This document shows, piece by piece, positions 47,518-56,273 of a DNA stretch of 64,000 nt. The notes beneath the pieces were generated by a model. It saw nothing but the letters and a program-made list of their open reading frames with translations. It did not search any database and was not told the origin of the DNA. Within the stretch, counting starts at the first letter, position 1. The number at the start of each line of letters is the position of its first letter. Origin of the DNA: a virus; IMG/VR virus record IMGVR_UViG_3300008740_000001, positions 1-64,000 of that record; one strand, 5' to 3'. Position numbers and translations under genes: made by a program.

Positions 47518-48510
47518 ATGTCAGAAACGGTTTTAGTAACCGGCGGAGCCGGCTTCATTGGCCATGCGGTAATTGAATATTTATTGGCCAACACAGATCA
47601 CAATGTGGTCTCACTAGATAGGTTGGATGTCTCAGGCAACTTGAATCGCTTGGGCGCCCTGATAGGGGAACATCCAGAATGGCGAACCCGACTAAGGATA
47701 GTGTGGCACGATCTTAAGGCCCCAGTGCACGATTACGTAATTAACAAAATTGGTCAGGTTGACTATATTTTACATTTGGCAGCCGGCTCACATGTTGATA
47801 GAAGCATTTTATATCCGCTGGAATATGTAATGGACAATGTTGTGGGCACATGTAACATCCTTGACTATGCACGTAAAGAGTGTGAAGATCTAAAGCTGTT
47901 TTTATATTTCAGCACGGATGAGGTCTTCGGCGCCGCCCCTCGTGGTATAACCTTTAAAGAAAATGATCGCTATAATGCCGGCAATCCTTATGCTGCATCT
48001 AAAGCTGCTGGGGAGGAGTTGTGTGTCGCATACGAAAATACATATAGCATGCCAATTATCATAACCCACACAATGAACGTATACGGACCTAGGCAGCATC
48101 CTGAAAAGTATTTGCCTCTTATTATCAACAAGGTGCTCAATGGAGATACACTGGAGGTGCATTCAAATCCGCAGCTTACAGAAGCTAGCAAGAGGCATTA
48201 TTTGCACTCTAGGGATGTAGCTGCAGCAGTTCATTTTTTGATGCAAAATCACAAAGTTGGCGAAAAATACAATATTGTGGCAAACGAAGAGACAGATAAT
48301 TTAGATTTAGCAATTAAGATTGCCGAAATCATTGGCAAGCCTTTAAAGTATAAATTGGTCGACCCACAGATTACCAGACCCCGCCATGACTTTCGTTACG
48401 CACTGTGCGGAGAAAAGCTGAGAGAAATGGGATGGACTCAGGAAATTGAACTTGTGTCGGGATTAGAAGAAGTTGTTCAATGGTTTATTGAAAACGAGCA
48501 CTGGAGGTAA
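47518..48510 (+). CDS. NAD-dependent sugar epimerase/dehydratase (SDR)
   Basis: 330 residues. T-G-G-A-G-F-I-G (about 7-14) is the NAD site, S-T-D-E-V-F-G (about 128-134) and Y-A-A-S-K-A-A (about 157-163) carry the catalytic Thr/Tyr/Lys set. This is the pattern of dTDP-glucose 4,6-dehydratase, and the S-T-D-E-V-F-G match is strong. It would modify an NDP-sugar. It starts directly after the previous stop. Confidence 0.85.
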   Translation: MSETVLVTGGAGFIGHAVIEYLLANTDHNVVSLDRLDVSGNLNRLGALIGEHPEWRTRLRIVWHDLKAPVHDYVINKIGQVDYILHLAAGSHVDRSILYPLEYVMDNVVGTCNILDYARKECEDLKLFLYFSTDEVFGAAPRGITFKENDRYNAGNPYAASKAAGEELCVAYENTYSMPIIITHTMNVYGPRQHPEKYLPLIINKVLNGDTLEVHSNPQLTEASKRHYLHSRDVAAAVHFLMQNHKVGEKYNIVANEETDNLDLAIKIAEIIGKPLKYKLVDPQITRPRHDFRYALCGEKLREMGWTQEIELVSGLEEVVQWFIENEHWR

Positions 48511-48514
48511 TTAA

Positions 48515-48958
48515 ATGATTTGGATAGCACATAGGGGGAATATTGATGGCCCAAAACCCGAAATGGAAAACCGGCCGGAATATTTATTAGCCGCCACTGA
48601 AAAAGGTTATGATGTAGAAGTAGATGTTTGGCTAGCCGGAGATAAATTATTTCTTGGTCATGACGAGCCTCAATATGAAACAAATATCGAGTTTTTAAAT
48701 AATGAGCATTTTTGGTGTCATTGTAAAAATGCCGAAGCGCTCAAGCTTTTGCTTGAGCATGGAATTCACTGTTTCTTCCATATCGGAGATGATGTTACAT
48801 TGACCTCAAAGAACTACATCTGGACCTTTCCGAAGAAAAGATTGATCTCCGGAGCCATTTGTGTCATGCCAGAATATGGCTACAGGGGCGATATTGATGG
48901 ATGTATCGGCGTGTGCAGCGATAATATTCTTGAATGGGAGAAGCGATATAATGGCTGA
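48515..48958 (+). CDS. GDPD-like phosphodiesterase fold protein
   Basis: 147 residues, about half the usual length. I-A-H-R-G-N (about 4-9), V-E-V-D-V-W-L-A-G-D-K-L-F-L-G-H-D-E (about 33-50) match the first half of the glycerophosphodiester phosphodiesterase TIM barrel, with His, Arg, Glu, Asp and His of the active site. The C-terminal half is short. It may cleave a phosphodiester in a glycan or lipid. ATGGCTGA overlaps the next gene start. Confidence 0.65.
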   Translation: MIWIAHRGNIDGPKPEMENRPEYLLAATEKGYDVEVDVWLAGDKLFLGHDEPQYETNIEFLNNEHFWCHCKNAEALKLLLEHGIHCFFHIGDDVTLTSKNYIWTFPKKRLISGAICVMPEYGYRGDIDGCIGVCSDNILEWEKRYNG

Positions 48959-49301
48959 AGTATATACAGAAGAGCGTCCATGGGGCAAGTTTGAGAACCT
49001 ATTAGAATCAGATTACTGTAAAGTAAAGAGGATTACGGTTAACCCGGGTCAAAGGTTGAGTTATCAATATCACCATAAGCGTAATGAAGTTTGGACAATC
49101 GTGCAGGGTACTGGGCTGATAACTATAGACGACAACGCAACTTGGATCCAAAAAGGAACAACGGTTGAAATCCCCGCCGGCTCAAAACATAGGATTCAAA
49201 ACGCGACCGAGGGACCCCTTGTATTTATCGAGGTCCAGCACGGCTCCTATTTCGGTGAAGATGACATTGTAAGGATTAGTGATGATTACGAAAGAAACTG
49301 A
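48951..49301 (+). CDS. mannose-6-phosphate isomerase type II cupin
   Basis: 116 residues from ATG 48951, which overlaps the stop of the previous gene. R-P-W-G-K-F-E (about 9-15), P-G-Q-R-L-S-Y-Q-Y-H-H-K-R-N-E (about 31-45) and E-I-P-A-G-S-K-H-R-I (about 75-84) are the metal-binding cupin motifs of the ManC C-terminal domain. It would convert fructose-6-phosphate to mannose-6-phosphate, the substrate of the phosphomannomutase-like enzyme at 23238. Confidence 0.85.
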   Translation: MAEVYTEERPWGKFENLLESDYCKVKRITVNPGQRLSYQYHHKRNEVWTIVQGTGLITIDDNATWIQKGTTVEIPAGSKHRIQNATEGPLVFIEVQHGSYFGEDDIVRISDDYERN

Positions 49302-49926
49302 GGATAAAGTTTCAAAGGTGATTTGCAAAGACAAGGAATTGTTCTTTGTGCATATACCGAAAAACTATGGCACTTCAATAATGCACATCGTATTCCAAGA
49401 TATTCGCGGTGCCGCCACTCACATGACGGCGGATCAGATCAACTCGATAGAACAATATTCAGAGTATAAAAACTTTTGTTTTGTCAGAGATCCTATTGAA
49501 AGGTTCATAAGTGTATATTTGTGGCGTAAGCGAAAAGACGAGCTTATTGCCCCTTTGGGCCTTGCTGGTACGCTGGATCTTCTGTGTGAGTCGGGCATGA
49601 ATCAAGTAATTGGGAAAGATTTCCAAACTGAGCCAGACAAGCTTAATAGAATGTTTTTGAAACAATCAACGTGGGTTAATCAAAATACTGTATTTGTGGG
49701 CAGGTGTGAAAACTTTGTTTACGATTTGAACAGTTTGAAGAATAAGTATGATTTGGATTTCCCCATCCGCGAGCTTAAAACCAATCGTCAACTTAAGTCT
49801 ACAAAAAAAGAAACAAAAAGTAAACTTCTCAATATTTTTGATAATTCTCCCGACTTGAAGAATAAATTTTATGAATATTACGACGAAGATTACGAGCGCT
49901 TCCAATACAGTAGGGAGACCTCATGA
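49282..49926 (+). CDS. sulfotransferase family 2-like enzyme
   Basis: 214 residues from ATG 49282; the GTG just before is the alternative. F-V-H-I-P-K-N-Y-G-T-S (about 22-32) corresponds to the HIPKTGGTS loop, and F-C-F-V-R-D-P-I-E-R-F-I-S-V-Y (about 67-81) to the 3'-phosphate site of Golgi-type (carbohydrate 2-O) sulfotransferases. It would sulfate a glycan. Different subgroup from the enzyme at 43906. Confidence 0.8.
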   Translation: MITKETEDKVSKVICKDKELFFVHIPKNYGTSIMHIVFQDIRGAATHMTADQINSIEQYSEYKNFCFVRDPIERFISVYLWRKRKDELIAPLGLAGTLDLLCESGMNQVIGKDFQTEPDKLNRMFLKQSTWVNQNTVFVGRCENFVYDLNSLKNKYDLDFPIRELKTNRQLKSTKKETKSKLLNIFDNSPDLKNKFYEYYDEDYERFQYSRETS

Positions 49927-50825
49927 CAGCAGAACAGAAATGGTTAACCCCAGATCATGCCGGTTTTTATAGGGGCGGCCACCCATCGGTGTATTGGTAT
50001 AATGATAGAGTCATGGAACGCAGAAAGTTGTATCCAAACTGGGAATCTCTGCGGGATGAAAATAAGGCTCTCACTGCAGTCGCCCACCGTGTAGCTCACG
50101 ACGGGTATTATAAAATTGAGGATTTTTGGAACACAGATTTGTTAGATCAGCTTAGAGATCAAACATTGCAACTTATGGAGCAAAACCACCCGGACAAAAT
50201 TAAACACCCCCAAGAAGGTCGCCATACACAGGTTTATATGCCTTTGTTGAATGCTCCTGTTGCAAATCAGCTGGCAACCGATCCACGCATCCTTGCTATA
50301 GCGACTGCTTTTCTAAATTGTTTCCCGGCATTAGGCACATCAAATTTACGATTGAGTACGGCGGAAAAGTCCGAATCAAAGGGCACCTGTATGTTCCATA
50401 GAGATTTTAACAGCCCAGTAAAGTTTATTAAGTTTTTTACATATCTCAACGACGTTACAATGGAAAATGGTCCGTTTACTTACGTGGAGGCCTCGAACAG
50501 AGAAATGCCAGTACAGCCACATTGGAGCACTCATCACCGATGGCCAGATGAAACAATAGAGTCGATTTATGGAAAAGATAGAATAAAGAACATAACGGCG
50601 AATTACGGCGATCTCTTGATAGCCACAACGGTTGGTTTTCACAAGGGCCTACAGTTACAAAAAGGCAGTCGATTAATGCTTACGTTGAATTATCTTGTAC
50701 ATCCCGAGCTTGGCGGACAGGGCATTTATGGTCCGCCCGAACAACCGCATCAAGTTTCAATGGAAACATTTAAGTCTACAAAGCACCCTGAATCTGGCTT
50801 GTACGATTTTATGACCAAGGTATGA
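49923..50825 (+). CDS. PhyH-family Fe(II)/2-oxoglutarate dioxygenase
   Basis: 300 residues. M-F-H-R-D-F-N (His-x-Asp, about 156-162), T-Y-L-N-D-V-T-M-E-N-G-P-F (about 171-183) and G-F-H-K-G-L-Q-L-Q-K-G-S-R (distal His and Arg, about 239-251) are the PhyH motifs. It probably hydroxylates a sugar or a lipid. It overlaps the previous gene by four bases. Confidence 0.8.
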   Translation: MTAEQKWLTPDHAGFYRGGHPSVYWYNDRVMERRKLYPNWESLRDENKALTAVAHRVAHDGYYKIEDFWNTDLLDQLRDQTLQLMEQNHPDKIKHPQEGRHTQVYMPLLNAPVANQLATDPRILAIATAFLNCFPALGTSNLRLSTAEKSESKGTCMFHRDFNSPVKFIKFFTYLNDVTMENGPFTYVEASNREMPVQPHWSTHHRWPDETIESIYGKDRIKNITANYGDLLIATTVGFHKGLQLQKGSRLMLTLNYLVHPELGGQGIYGPPEQPHQVSMETFKSTKHPESGLYDFMTKV

Positions 50826-50826
50826 A

Positions 50827-51660
50827 ATGAAAACTGCACTAATTATCCCGGGCCACATAAGAAATATAGACCAGACAATAGATAATCAAAAGTCAAAACT
50901 GATTAAGCCCAACGATTGTGATATTTTCGTGTATACATCAACCATGAATACTCAACGCTGGACCATCCACACTCAGGATCGCAGATACTATCATGCTCCG
51001 AAGGGCGAAATTCACCATAGCAACAGGTATTTGAAACAAAGCGCCGGCACTGTGGGTTCTATTTATCTTCTAGATAAAGAATATGTTGCAGATGTGTTAA
51101 GAAGGAATTATGGTGAAAGATTGAAAGGCTATGTCATAGAAGAAGAAATTCCAAATGACGCCAGCAGAGAACTGGATCACTTGAAATGGGAATTTCACAG
51201 AGTTAGACAATTTAAAAAAGCATACGAATGCAACAAATTAATGCATGAGCACGAAGAAGAGCATGGGTTTAAATATGATTTTGTCATCCGCGCCCGCACG
51301 GATATCACATTAGACCAAACAATCACTCCGGTTGATTACGCCAGTGCTTATATCAGTGAATATTCACGGGAAGAATACGAAAAGTCTGTATTTCTCTTTG
51401 GAGGCTGGCCCGATCCCACCGGAAGAAGCAAATCTGGTAGGGGGTTGTTTGATGGATTTGCTTTCGGCCACCCCACAGCGATGGATGTTTATTTTGATGT
51501 TTATAATACCAAAAAGATATACGAAAACAGTGGCCACCCAACGGATCTTGAACATCCCGCTAACCAGCTAGAACAACATATAGAAGAAAATAATGTGGAA
51601 CTGGTTTATCTTAAAGGCTGGACAGGGAAGCATAATCGGGGATATAAACTTACTAGGTGA
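50827..51660 (+). CDS. glycosyltransferase-like protein
   Basis: 277 residues. A-L-I-I-P-G-H-I-R (about 4-12), D-I-F-V-Y-T-S (about 36) and Y-D-F-V-I-R-A-R-T-D (about 149-158) resemble bacterial surface-polysaccharide proteins that carry an R-x-R-x-D motif and are probable glycosyltransferases. Substrates are unknown. Confidence 0.55.
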   Translation: MKTALIIPGHIRNIDQTIDNQKSKLIKPNDCDIFVYTSTMNTQRWTIHTQDRRYYHAPKGEIHHSNRYLKQSAGTVGSIYLLDKEYVADVLRRNYGERLKGYVIEEEIPNDASRELDHLKWEFHRVRQFKKAYECNKLMHEHEEEHGFKYDFVIRARTDITLDQTITPVDYASAYISEYSREEYEKSVFLFGGWPDPTGRSKSGRGLFDGFAFGHPTAMDVYFDVYNTKKIYENSGHPTDLEHPANQLEQHIEENNVELVYLKGWTGKHNRGYKLTR

Positions 51661-51669
51661 AAATAACAA

Positions 51670-51990
51670 ATGATTGTATACATTGACATAGACGAAACAA
51701 TAGCAGACACACCAGCAGATAGGAATTACAGCCTATCGACACCAATTAGAGAAAATATTGAAAAAGCCAACAGATACTACGAAGATGGCCACACTGTTGT
51801 TTATTGGACAGCACGAGGCAGCGGCAGTGGAATTGATTGGTATGAGATAACCAGAGATCAACTTCAGTCATGGGGCGTCAAATACCATGAACTCAAGTTG
51901 GGAAAACCAATTTATGATTTATTCATTGATGATAAAGCAATGAACCCAGCAGAATGGGAAAACAAAGGAGAAAAAAATGAATCAGAATGA
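51670..51990 (+). CDS. HAD phosphatase of capsular-sugar type
   Basis: 106 residues. I-D-I-D-E-T-I (Asp5 and Asp7), W-T-A-R-G-S-G (motif II, about 44) and L-K-L-G-K-P-I-Y-D-L-F-I-D-D-K-A (about 76-91) match the small HAD phosphatases found in polysaccharide loci. The L-x-x-G-K-P-x-Y-D-x-x-I-D-D end is typical. Probably dephosphorylates a sugar phosphate. It is the last sugar gene of the block. Confidence 0.75.
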   Translation: MIVYIDIDETIADTPADRNYSLSTPIRENIEKANRYYEDGHTVVYWTARGSGSGIDWYEITRDQLQSWGVKYHELKLGKPIYDLFIDDKAMNPAEWENKGEKNESE

Positions 51991-52207
51991 AACAGAGAAA
52001 AATATGCACTTATCCGAACAGGCAATGGGTGCAGTTATGATGGCTTTACAAAAGAGTCTTTTGGAACAATCGGACATAGTGCCGGTTCTCAAGCAAATGA
52101 AGTTCAGGCTTTCTGAGCAGGGGCTGATTGTGATGAACCCACCGATTGTACATGCGAACTCTCCTGCTGTCGAAACGACCGAAGTCGATACAGCGACATT
52201 TGAATAA
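51977..52207 (+). CDS. hypothetical protein
   Basis: 76 residues. A helical part (about 12-45) and a Pro/Val-rich C-terminus that ends in an acidic stretch. It overlaps the HAD gene by 14 bases and meets the next start in TAATG. No family was recognised. Confidence 0.55.
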   Translation: MNQNETEKNMHLSEQAMGAVMMALQKSLLEQSDIVPVLKQMKFRLSEQGLIVMNPPIVHANSPAVETTEVDTATFE

Positions 52208-52470
52208 TGCCGAGGTATTCGTATTATTGTGAAATTTGCAGAGAGGCCTCAGATGTATTTCATTTAATTGGCGAATCTGTCGAACACTGCCCAATATGTG
52301 ACGTGACAGGCAGCTTATCCAAAATGGTTTCAACGCCGACTATAAATTCGAAAGCTGCTGTCCAAAACACTTCGGTTAAAGAGAGGGTAGTTAAACATAT
52401 TGATGATGCTAAGAGAGATTTAAAACTACAATTAGAAGAATTAAAAAACGAGGATTTAATTAACGAATGA
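52207..52470 (+). CDS. FmdB-like zinc-ribbon protein
   Basis: 87 residues. Y-x-C-E-I-C (about 7-11) and C-P-I-C (about 28-31) form a zinc ribbon of the FmdB type, and the C-terminus is a charged helix. The protein is probably a small regulator or a structural zinc protein; many T4-like phages carry a similar one just before the late sigma factor gene. TAATG overlap with the previous gene. Confidence 0.75.
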   Translation: MPRYSYYCEICREASDVFHLIGESVEHCPICDVTGSLSKMVSTPTINSKAAVQNTSVKERVVKHIDDAKRDLKLQLEELKNEDLINE

Positions 52471-52841
52471 CAATTGCAACAAATTTAATAATTGTATTGA
52501 CAATTATTTTTACAATATCCGCACTTTTAAACGCAGTGCTGATTTGGTACACGAGGGTATCAATACAAAAGTTTTCATTTATTTCAGAGAACATACAAGA
52601 CTTAAAAGATTCCATAGCACATTATGAGAATCACTTAAAATCAGTATACGAAATGGAGATGTTTTATGGAGACGAAACCTTAAAGAGCCTAATCGAACAC
52701 ACCCGAGCTTTGAGCGGGTCGATGTCTCTCTATGATGACTTTTATGATCTTTTTGGAATCGAAGTATTGGAGGAAGAAATCGAGGAAGAAGAAATCGAGG
52801 AGGAACTAGCAGATGACGAAGCGCAGACGCAGGCGATCTAG
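52467..52841 (+). CDS. membrane-anchored acidic protein
   Basis: 124 residues. A hydrophobic N-terminal helix (about 5-27) is followed by a coiled-coil-like part and a very acidic C-terminus (E-E-E-I-E-E-E-E-I-E-E-E-L). It overlaps the sigma factor gene by 29 bases. Function unknown. Confidence 0.6.
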   Translation: MTIATNLIIVLTIIFTISALLNAVLIWYTRVSIQKFSFISENIQDLKDSIAHYENHLKSVYEMEMFYGDETLKSLIEHTRALSGSMSLYDDFYDLFGIEVLEEEIEEEEIEEELADDEAQTQAI

Positions 52842-53517
52842 GGGTGGCTCTGGAAAGCAATATTTCACAAAAGATCACGAAGATGCGATAATCAAATACG
52901 TTGCTACGACGGATATCCGCGAGCGCACATATTTATATGAAAAATGGATCGGTCCTGCTTTTAACGAGATGGTCGATAAAATTTGCTACACATATAACTT
53001 TACTAATCTGTCAAATGTAGCTGAGTTGAGAGAAGAGTGTAAGGTGTGGTTAACTACAATTCTTGACAAGTACGATCCCAGCAAGGGCTCTAAGGCCTTT
53101 TCTTATTTTTCGGTGATCACAAAAAACTGGTTTATTCACAAAGTAAAGAGGCAACAAAAACAGCTTTGCCGTGAACAAGATATCGAGTCGATTTCTAATC
53201 AAACTCATCTCGATCACATGTCGACAGAAAACAAGTATTTGCCGGAGAGGATGGAGAGGGAATTCTGGATGCTTTTATGGAAAGAGATGGAGTCGTGGGA
53301 TACAGAAACCATGAAAGAGAATGAAAGAAAGGTTTATGAAGCGATAAAGATTTTGTTATCAAATCCAGATGATATAGAAATTTTTAACAAAAAAGCTATT
53401 TATTTATACTTGAGGGAAATTACTGGTCTGAATACAAAACAGGTCGTCAACAATCTCAATAAAATGCGCAAGCGATATCGGACCTTTAAAGATAAGTGGA
53501 ATGGTGGAGAGTTATGA
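52813..53517 (+). CDS. gp55-like late sigma factor
   Basis: 234 residues. The basic N-terminus (K-R-R-R-R-R-S-R) is followed by a sigma region 2-like helical core (about 50-115: N-E-M-V-D-K-I-C-Y-T-Y-N-F, K-Y-D-P-S-K-G-S-K-A-F-S-Y-F-S-V-I-T-K-N). This corresponds to T4 gp55, which directs host RNA polymerase to late promoters. It is longer than T4 gp55 (185 residues) because of a C-terminal part with a helix-turn-helix-like L-N-T-K-Q-V-V-N-N-L. It should drive expression of the late genes, including the hub genes downstream. Confidence 0.85.
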   Translation: MTKRRRRRSRGGSGKQYFTKDHEDAIIKYVATTDIRERTYLYEKWIGPAFNEMVDKICYTYNFTNLSNVAELREECKVWLTTILDKYDPSKGSKAFSYFSVITKNWFIHKVKRQQKQLCREQDIESISNQTHLDHMSTENKYLPERMEREFWMLLWKEMESWDTETMKENERKVYEAIKILLSNPDDIEIFNKKAIYLYLREITGLNTKQVVNNLNKMRKRYRTFKDKWNGGEL

Positions 53518-53798
53518 AACTAGATGACTACATTACTGAAGTAATTGATAACATCCGCGAAGATCGAGAAGTTACTAAAGAACTTCTAAACGACGCGATC
53601 AATTATATGAGCAATAAGACCGACGCTCACGAGTCAGTTGGTCAAATTGCGGCAAAGTATGTAGAAACGCTCCAGCGTTCAAACGAGCAACTGGTGAAGA
53701 TCACTGGATTGCTGCACAAACGAGAGCAGGGCACCGAAGGGCTGACCGAAGAAGATAAGAAAGCCGTGTTCGATATGATCAGCGCGGGAGAGGTATAA
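53514..53798 (+). CDS. hypothetical protein
   Basis: 94 residues from ATG 53514, preferred because GGAGAG lies just upstream; it overlaps the sigma gene stop by four bases. It is helical and acidic, with a coiled-coil-like middle. It overlaps the hub gene start by one base. No family was recognised. Confidence 0.55.
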   Translation: MKLDDYITEVIDNIREDREVTKELLNDAINYMSNKTDAHESVGQIAAKYVETLQRSNEQLVKITGLLHKREQGTEGLTEEDKKAVFDMISAGEV

Positions 53799-55201
53799 TG
53801 ACAACAGAAGATCGATATTTACCCGGCACTCTAAACCCCGAGGCTATGAAGATCTCGGCGGATCATTATGAATTTCCAGCTTCTACAGATAATACAGACT
53901 TCTTTCCAAGGTTTCACGAATCGATCCTCAAGGGGGCAGCCCCTGACAGTTTTAAAGGCGTTAGTAGATATAAGGGCATGGTGATTTCCCAGCCAACCAA
54001 GGAAGTGGTAGGCGGAGGCTGGTTTAAAAAAGGAAAGCCCAGATATAGTTTCAGAGTGAGAATTCCAGAACTACACAGTGCTATACAGGATCCTTGCTCT
54101 ATTGCTCCCGATGGAGGTACTGGTGCAAACCTTGAAGACTCGCAGAGAAAGCTTGTGTGTATGCACCCGATGGCCATTACCGCAAACGATAATGAGAATG
54201 GTGATACTTTGCCGGAACCTAGCTTGGGCGATATAGTCTGGATTGAGTTCGAAAAAGGGCCCTCTGGGGGCCGCATGGGCTCACCAATTTATGTTGGCCG
54301 TTTTAGTAAAGGTGCCGGCACAAACGGCCTAAGTGATGCGTGTTCTTCTTTAGCAAACCTTAATTGGGACGGCTCTACGCTTGGTGGAAACGGCTATGCG
54401 CCTGCCGGCGGCTACCCCGGGGATCCATCTTCGTGGCCAGTTAGTGAAGGCGCACAGCATATAACAGACGAAGCGGCGGAAGATCTGCACGAAGTGGCCA
54501 GAACTTATTACGAAGAACACGGGTTTGATTGGCGTACTAATCCGTCAGAGCTTAACATTATGGGAATGAGAAACACAAACACACAAACAAACAACTCTTT
54601 CGATGATAAGATGATATGCATGTATACTGATGACGCCGGCGCTCAATATGTAGACGTGTGGCCCTGCACCACCCGCCCGGGCCGGTCTTCTATGACTGGT
54701 GCCGGAGGCTATGGGATTGCGATTTTGATTCCGTCTGCGGCCCAGTATCATTCGGATGATCCGTCATTACATCCCGACAGCAGAAAGATCCCAAGCGCCG
54801 GCCAAAAGTCATATGATCTTGGCCGAGGCGGGTCGAACAAAGAAGAAAGAGGCCGGCCAGATCGATCCGATCCGGGTCAGGCATATCGTGATAGCAACAA
54901 TGATGATGTGTTCAACTATGATCCCAACACAATTGGAGGGTGCATTCAATGTCAGCTTCATGATACATCTCCGGGCAGATCGATGAGCAAAGGGGTTGAC
55001 GGCTACTCAGAGGGATGCCAAGTTTGGGGCCAATACGAGGATTTTCAGTTTTTCTTGTCTCTATGGAAGAAGCAGATAGCTGTAGGGGTGTCTGATCTTG
55101 ATTACGTTCTTATCAACGCAGAAGACTTGAGCGAGTTGTGGAGCACAACGACATCTTCAACGGCCACTGACGAGCCACAAGCAGGAGATCCGGTAGAGTA
55201 A
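53798..55201 (+). CDS. gp5-type baseplate hub with cell-wall domain
   Basis: 467 residues. R-Y-K-G-M-V-I-S-Q-P (about 56-65), R-Y-S-F-R-V-R-I-P-E (about 82-91) and L-G-D-I-V-W-I-E-F-E-K-G with S-P-I-Y-V-G-R-F (about 145-170) form the OB-fold seen in T4 gp5 and VgrG. The C-terminal part holds N-S-F-D-D-K-M, T-T-R-P-G-R, Q-L-H-D-T-S-P-G-R (His388) and Y-S-E-G-C-Q-V-W (Cys407), a set found in phage peptidoglycan hydrolase-like proteins. It is likely the tip that pierces and cuts the cell wall at entry. A T4-type lysozyme domain is absent. Confidence 0.75.
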   Translation: MTTEDRYLPGTLNPEAMKISADHYEFPASTDNTDFFPRFHESILKGAAPDSFKGVSRYKGMVISQPTKEVVGGGWFKKGKPRYSFRVRIPELHSAIQDPCSIAPDGGTGANLEDSQRKLVCMHPMAITANDNENGDTLPEPSLGDIVWIEFEKGPSGGRMGSPIYVGRFSKGAGTNGLSDACSSLANLNWDGSTLGGNGYAPAGGYPGDPSSWPVSEGAQHITDEAAEDLHEVARTYYEEHGFDWRTNPSELNIMGMRNTNTQTNNSFDDKMICMYTDDAGAQYVDVWPCTTRPGRSSMTGAGGYGIAILIPSAAQYHSDDPSLHPDSRKIPSAGQKSYDLGRGGSNKEERGRPDRSDPGQAYRDSNNDDVFNYDPNTIGGCIQCQLHDTSPGRSMSKGVDGYSEGCQVWGQYEDFQFFLSLWKKQIAVGVSDLDYVLINAEDLSELWSTTTSSTATDEPQAGDPVE

Positions 55202-55212
55202 TGAGGAATTAA

Positions 55213-56265
55213 ATGGGACTTTGGAGCAAAGGCCGCGATAAAGGTCGTGAACAAAAAAACATAGACCCCGAAAAGGCAAAAAAGCTAGAAGAGATTAAGT
55301 CGGGCGAAGGCTCCTTTACAGAGGAGGGCGCCCAAGCACGTAAGCGAGTTGTAGGCGGCATTGGTTGTGACACAATCATCGAGCCCGTGCCAGAATTCGA
55401 CCGTGCACCCTGTGAGACGGTGATGCACGGAGAGAACAATCAATGGATTGTTTTAGGCAGAGATCGTCCTGCGAACCGCGCTAGCGGTTATGGTGGAGCC
55501 GGCCATACTCACTGCGGAATGGTTGATATTGTTGTTGGTAGGGCATCTAGTAAGAATAACGGTCTTAAGGCCGCCGGCCCAAGTGACGAAGATGTTGTAG
55601 GAAACAACTGGTTCAACGACGCAGCTAGAATTTATATTAGTGCTAAGACTGATATTGATAAGAACTTGGGCCTCTCTCGTGGCACCTTGGGGAATAAGAA
55701 GGCGCAGTCTGGCATCGCGCTTAAAGCGGATCAGGTCCGCATCGTTGGTCGCGGCGGAATCAAGATTGTAACAGGAAAGGCTCAAAATGTTAAGGTTGGT
55801 GCCGGCGGAGAAAAGCTTTCTAATGGGGCCAAGGAAATTACACCATCCCCTATCATTGAGCTTATTGCGGGAAATCAAGACGGCTCTTCAAGACACTTCT
55901 CTATCGACAAAGGCTTTTTTACAGTTAACAATGTCCAACCGGCCGTTTTAGGAGAAAATTTGATAGAAGCCATGACCGAACTGATTGATTTAGTAAATCA
56001 GCTTCAGGGCGCCGTTACAAATTTTGCAACTCAGCAGACTATTTTTAACGGCGTGGCGGCTGTACATACTCATCCAGTTGTTCTGGCGTATACAACACCT
56101 TCTCCCGAGATGGCATCGACGGGTATCAACAATCTAATCAAAATGGCGACAGATGTCCATATACCTCTCTTTTCACAAAAGGTTAACACTATGTTATATG
56201 AAATGAACTATTTACAGCCATTCGGAATGAACTATATTAATAGCCGGAGCGTTAGGATCACCTAG
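55213..56265 (+). CDS. baseplate spike-like structural protein
   Basis: 350 residues. A strand-rich repeated region (about 145-200: A-R-I-Y-I-S-A-K-T-D, S-G-I-A-L-K-A-D-Q-V-R-I-V-G-R-G-G-I-K-I) looks like the beta-helix of a central spike, and the later part is helical with H-T-H-P. It follows the hub gene, so it may be its C-terminal spike partner made as a separate chain. AGGAATT upstream serves as a weak ribosome-binding site. Confidence 0.6.
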   Translation: MGLWSKGRDKGREQKNIDPEKAKKLEEIKSGEGSFTEEGAQARKRVVGGIGCDTIIEPVPEFDRAPCETVMHGENNQWIVLGRDRPANRASGYGGAGHTHCGMVDIVVGRASSKNNGLKAAGPSDEDVVGNNWFNDAARIYISAKTDIDKNLGLSRGTLGNKKAQSGIALKADQVRIVGRGGIKIVTGKAQNVKVGAGGEKLSNGAKEITPSPIIELIAGNQDGSSRHFSIDKGFFTVNNVQPAVLGENLIEAMTELIDLVNQLQGAVTNFATQQTIFNGVAAVHTHPVVLAYTTPSPEMASTGINNLIKMATDVHIPLFSQKVNTMLYEMNYLQPFGMNYINSRSVRIT

Positions 56266-56273
56266 GAAAAACC

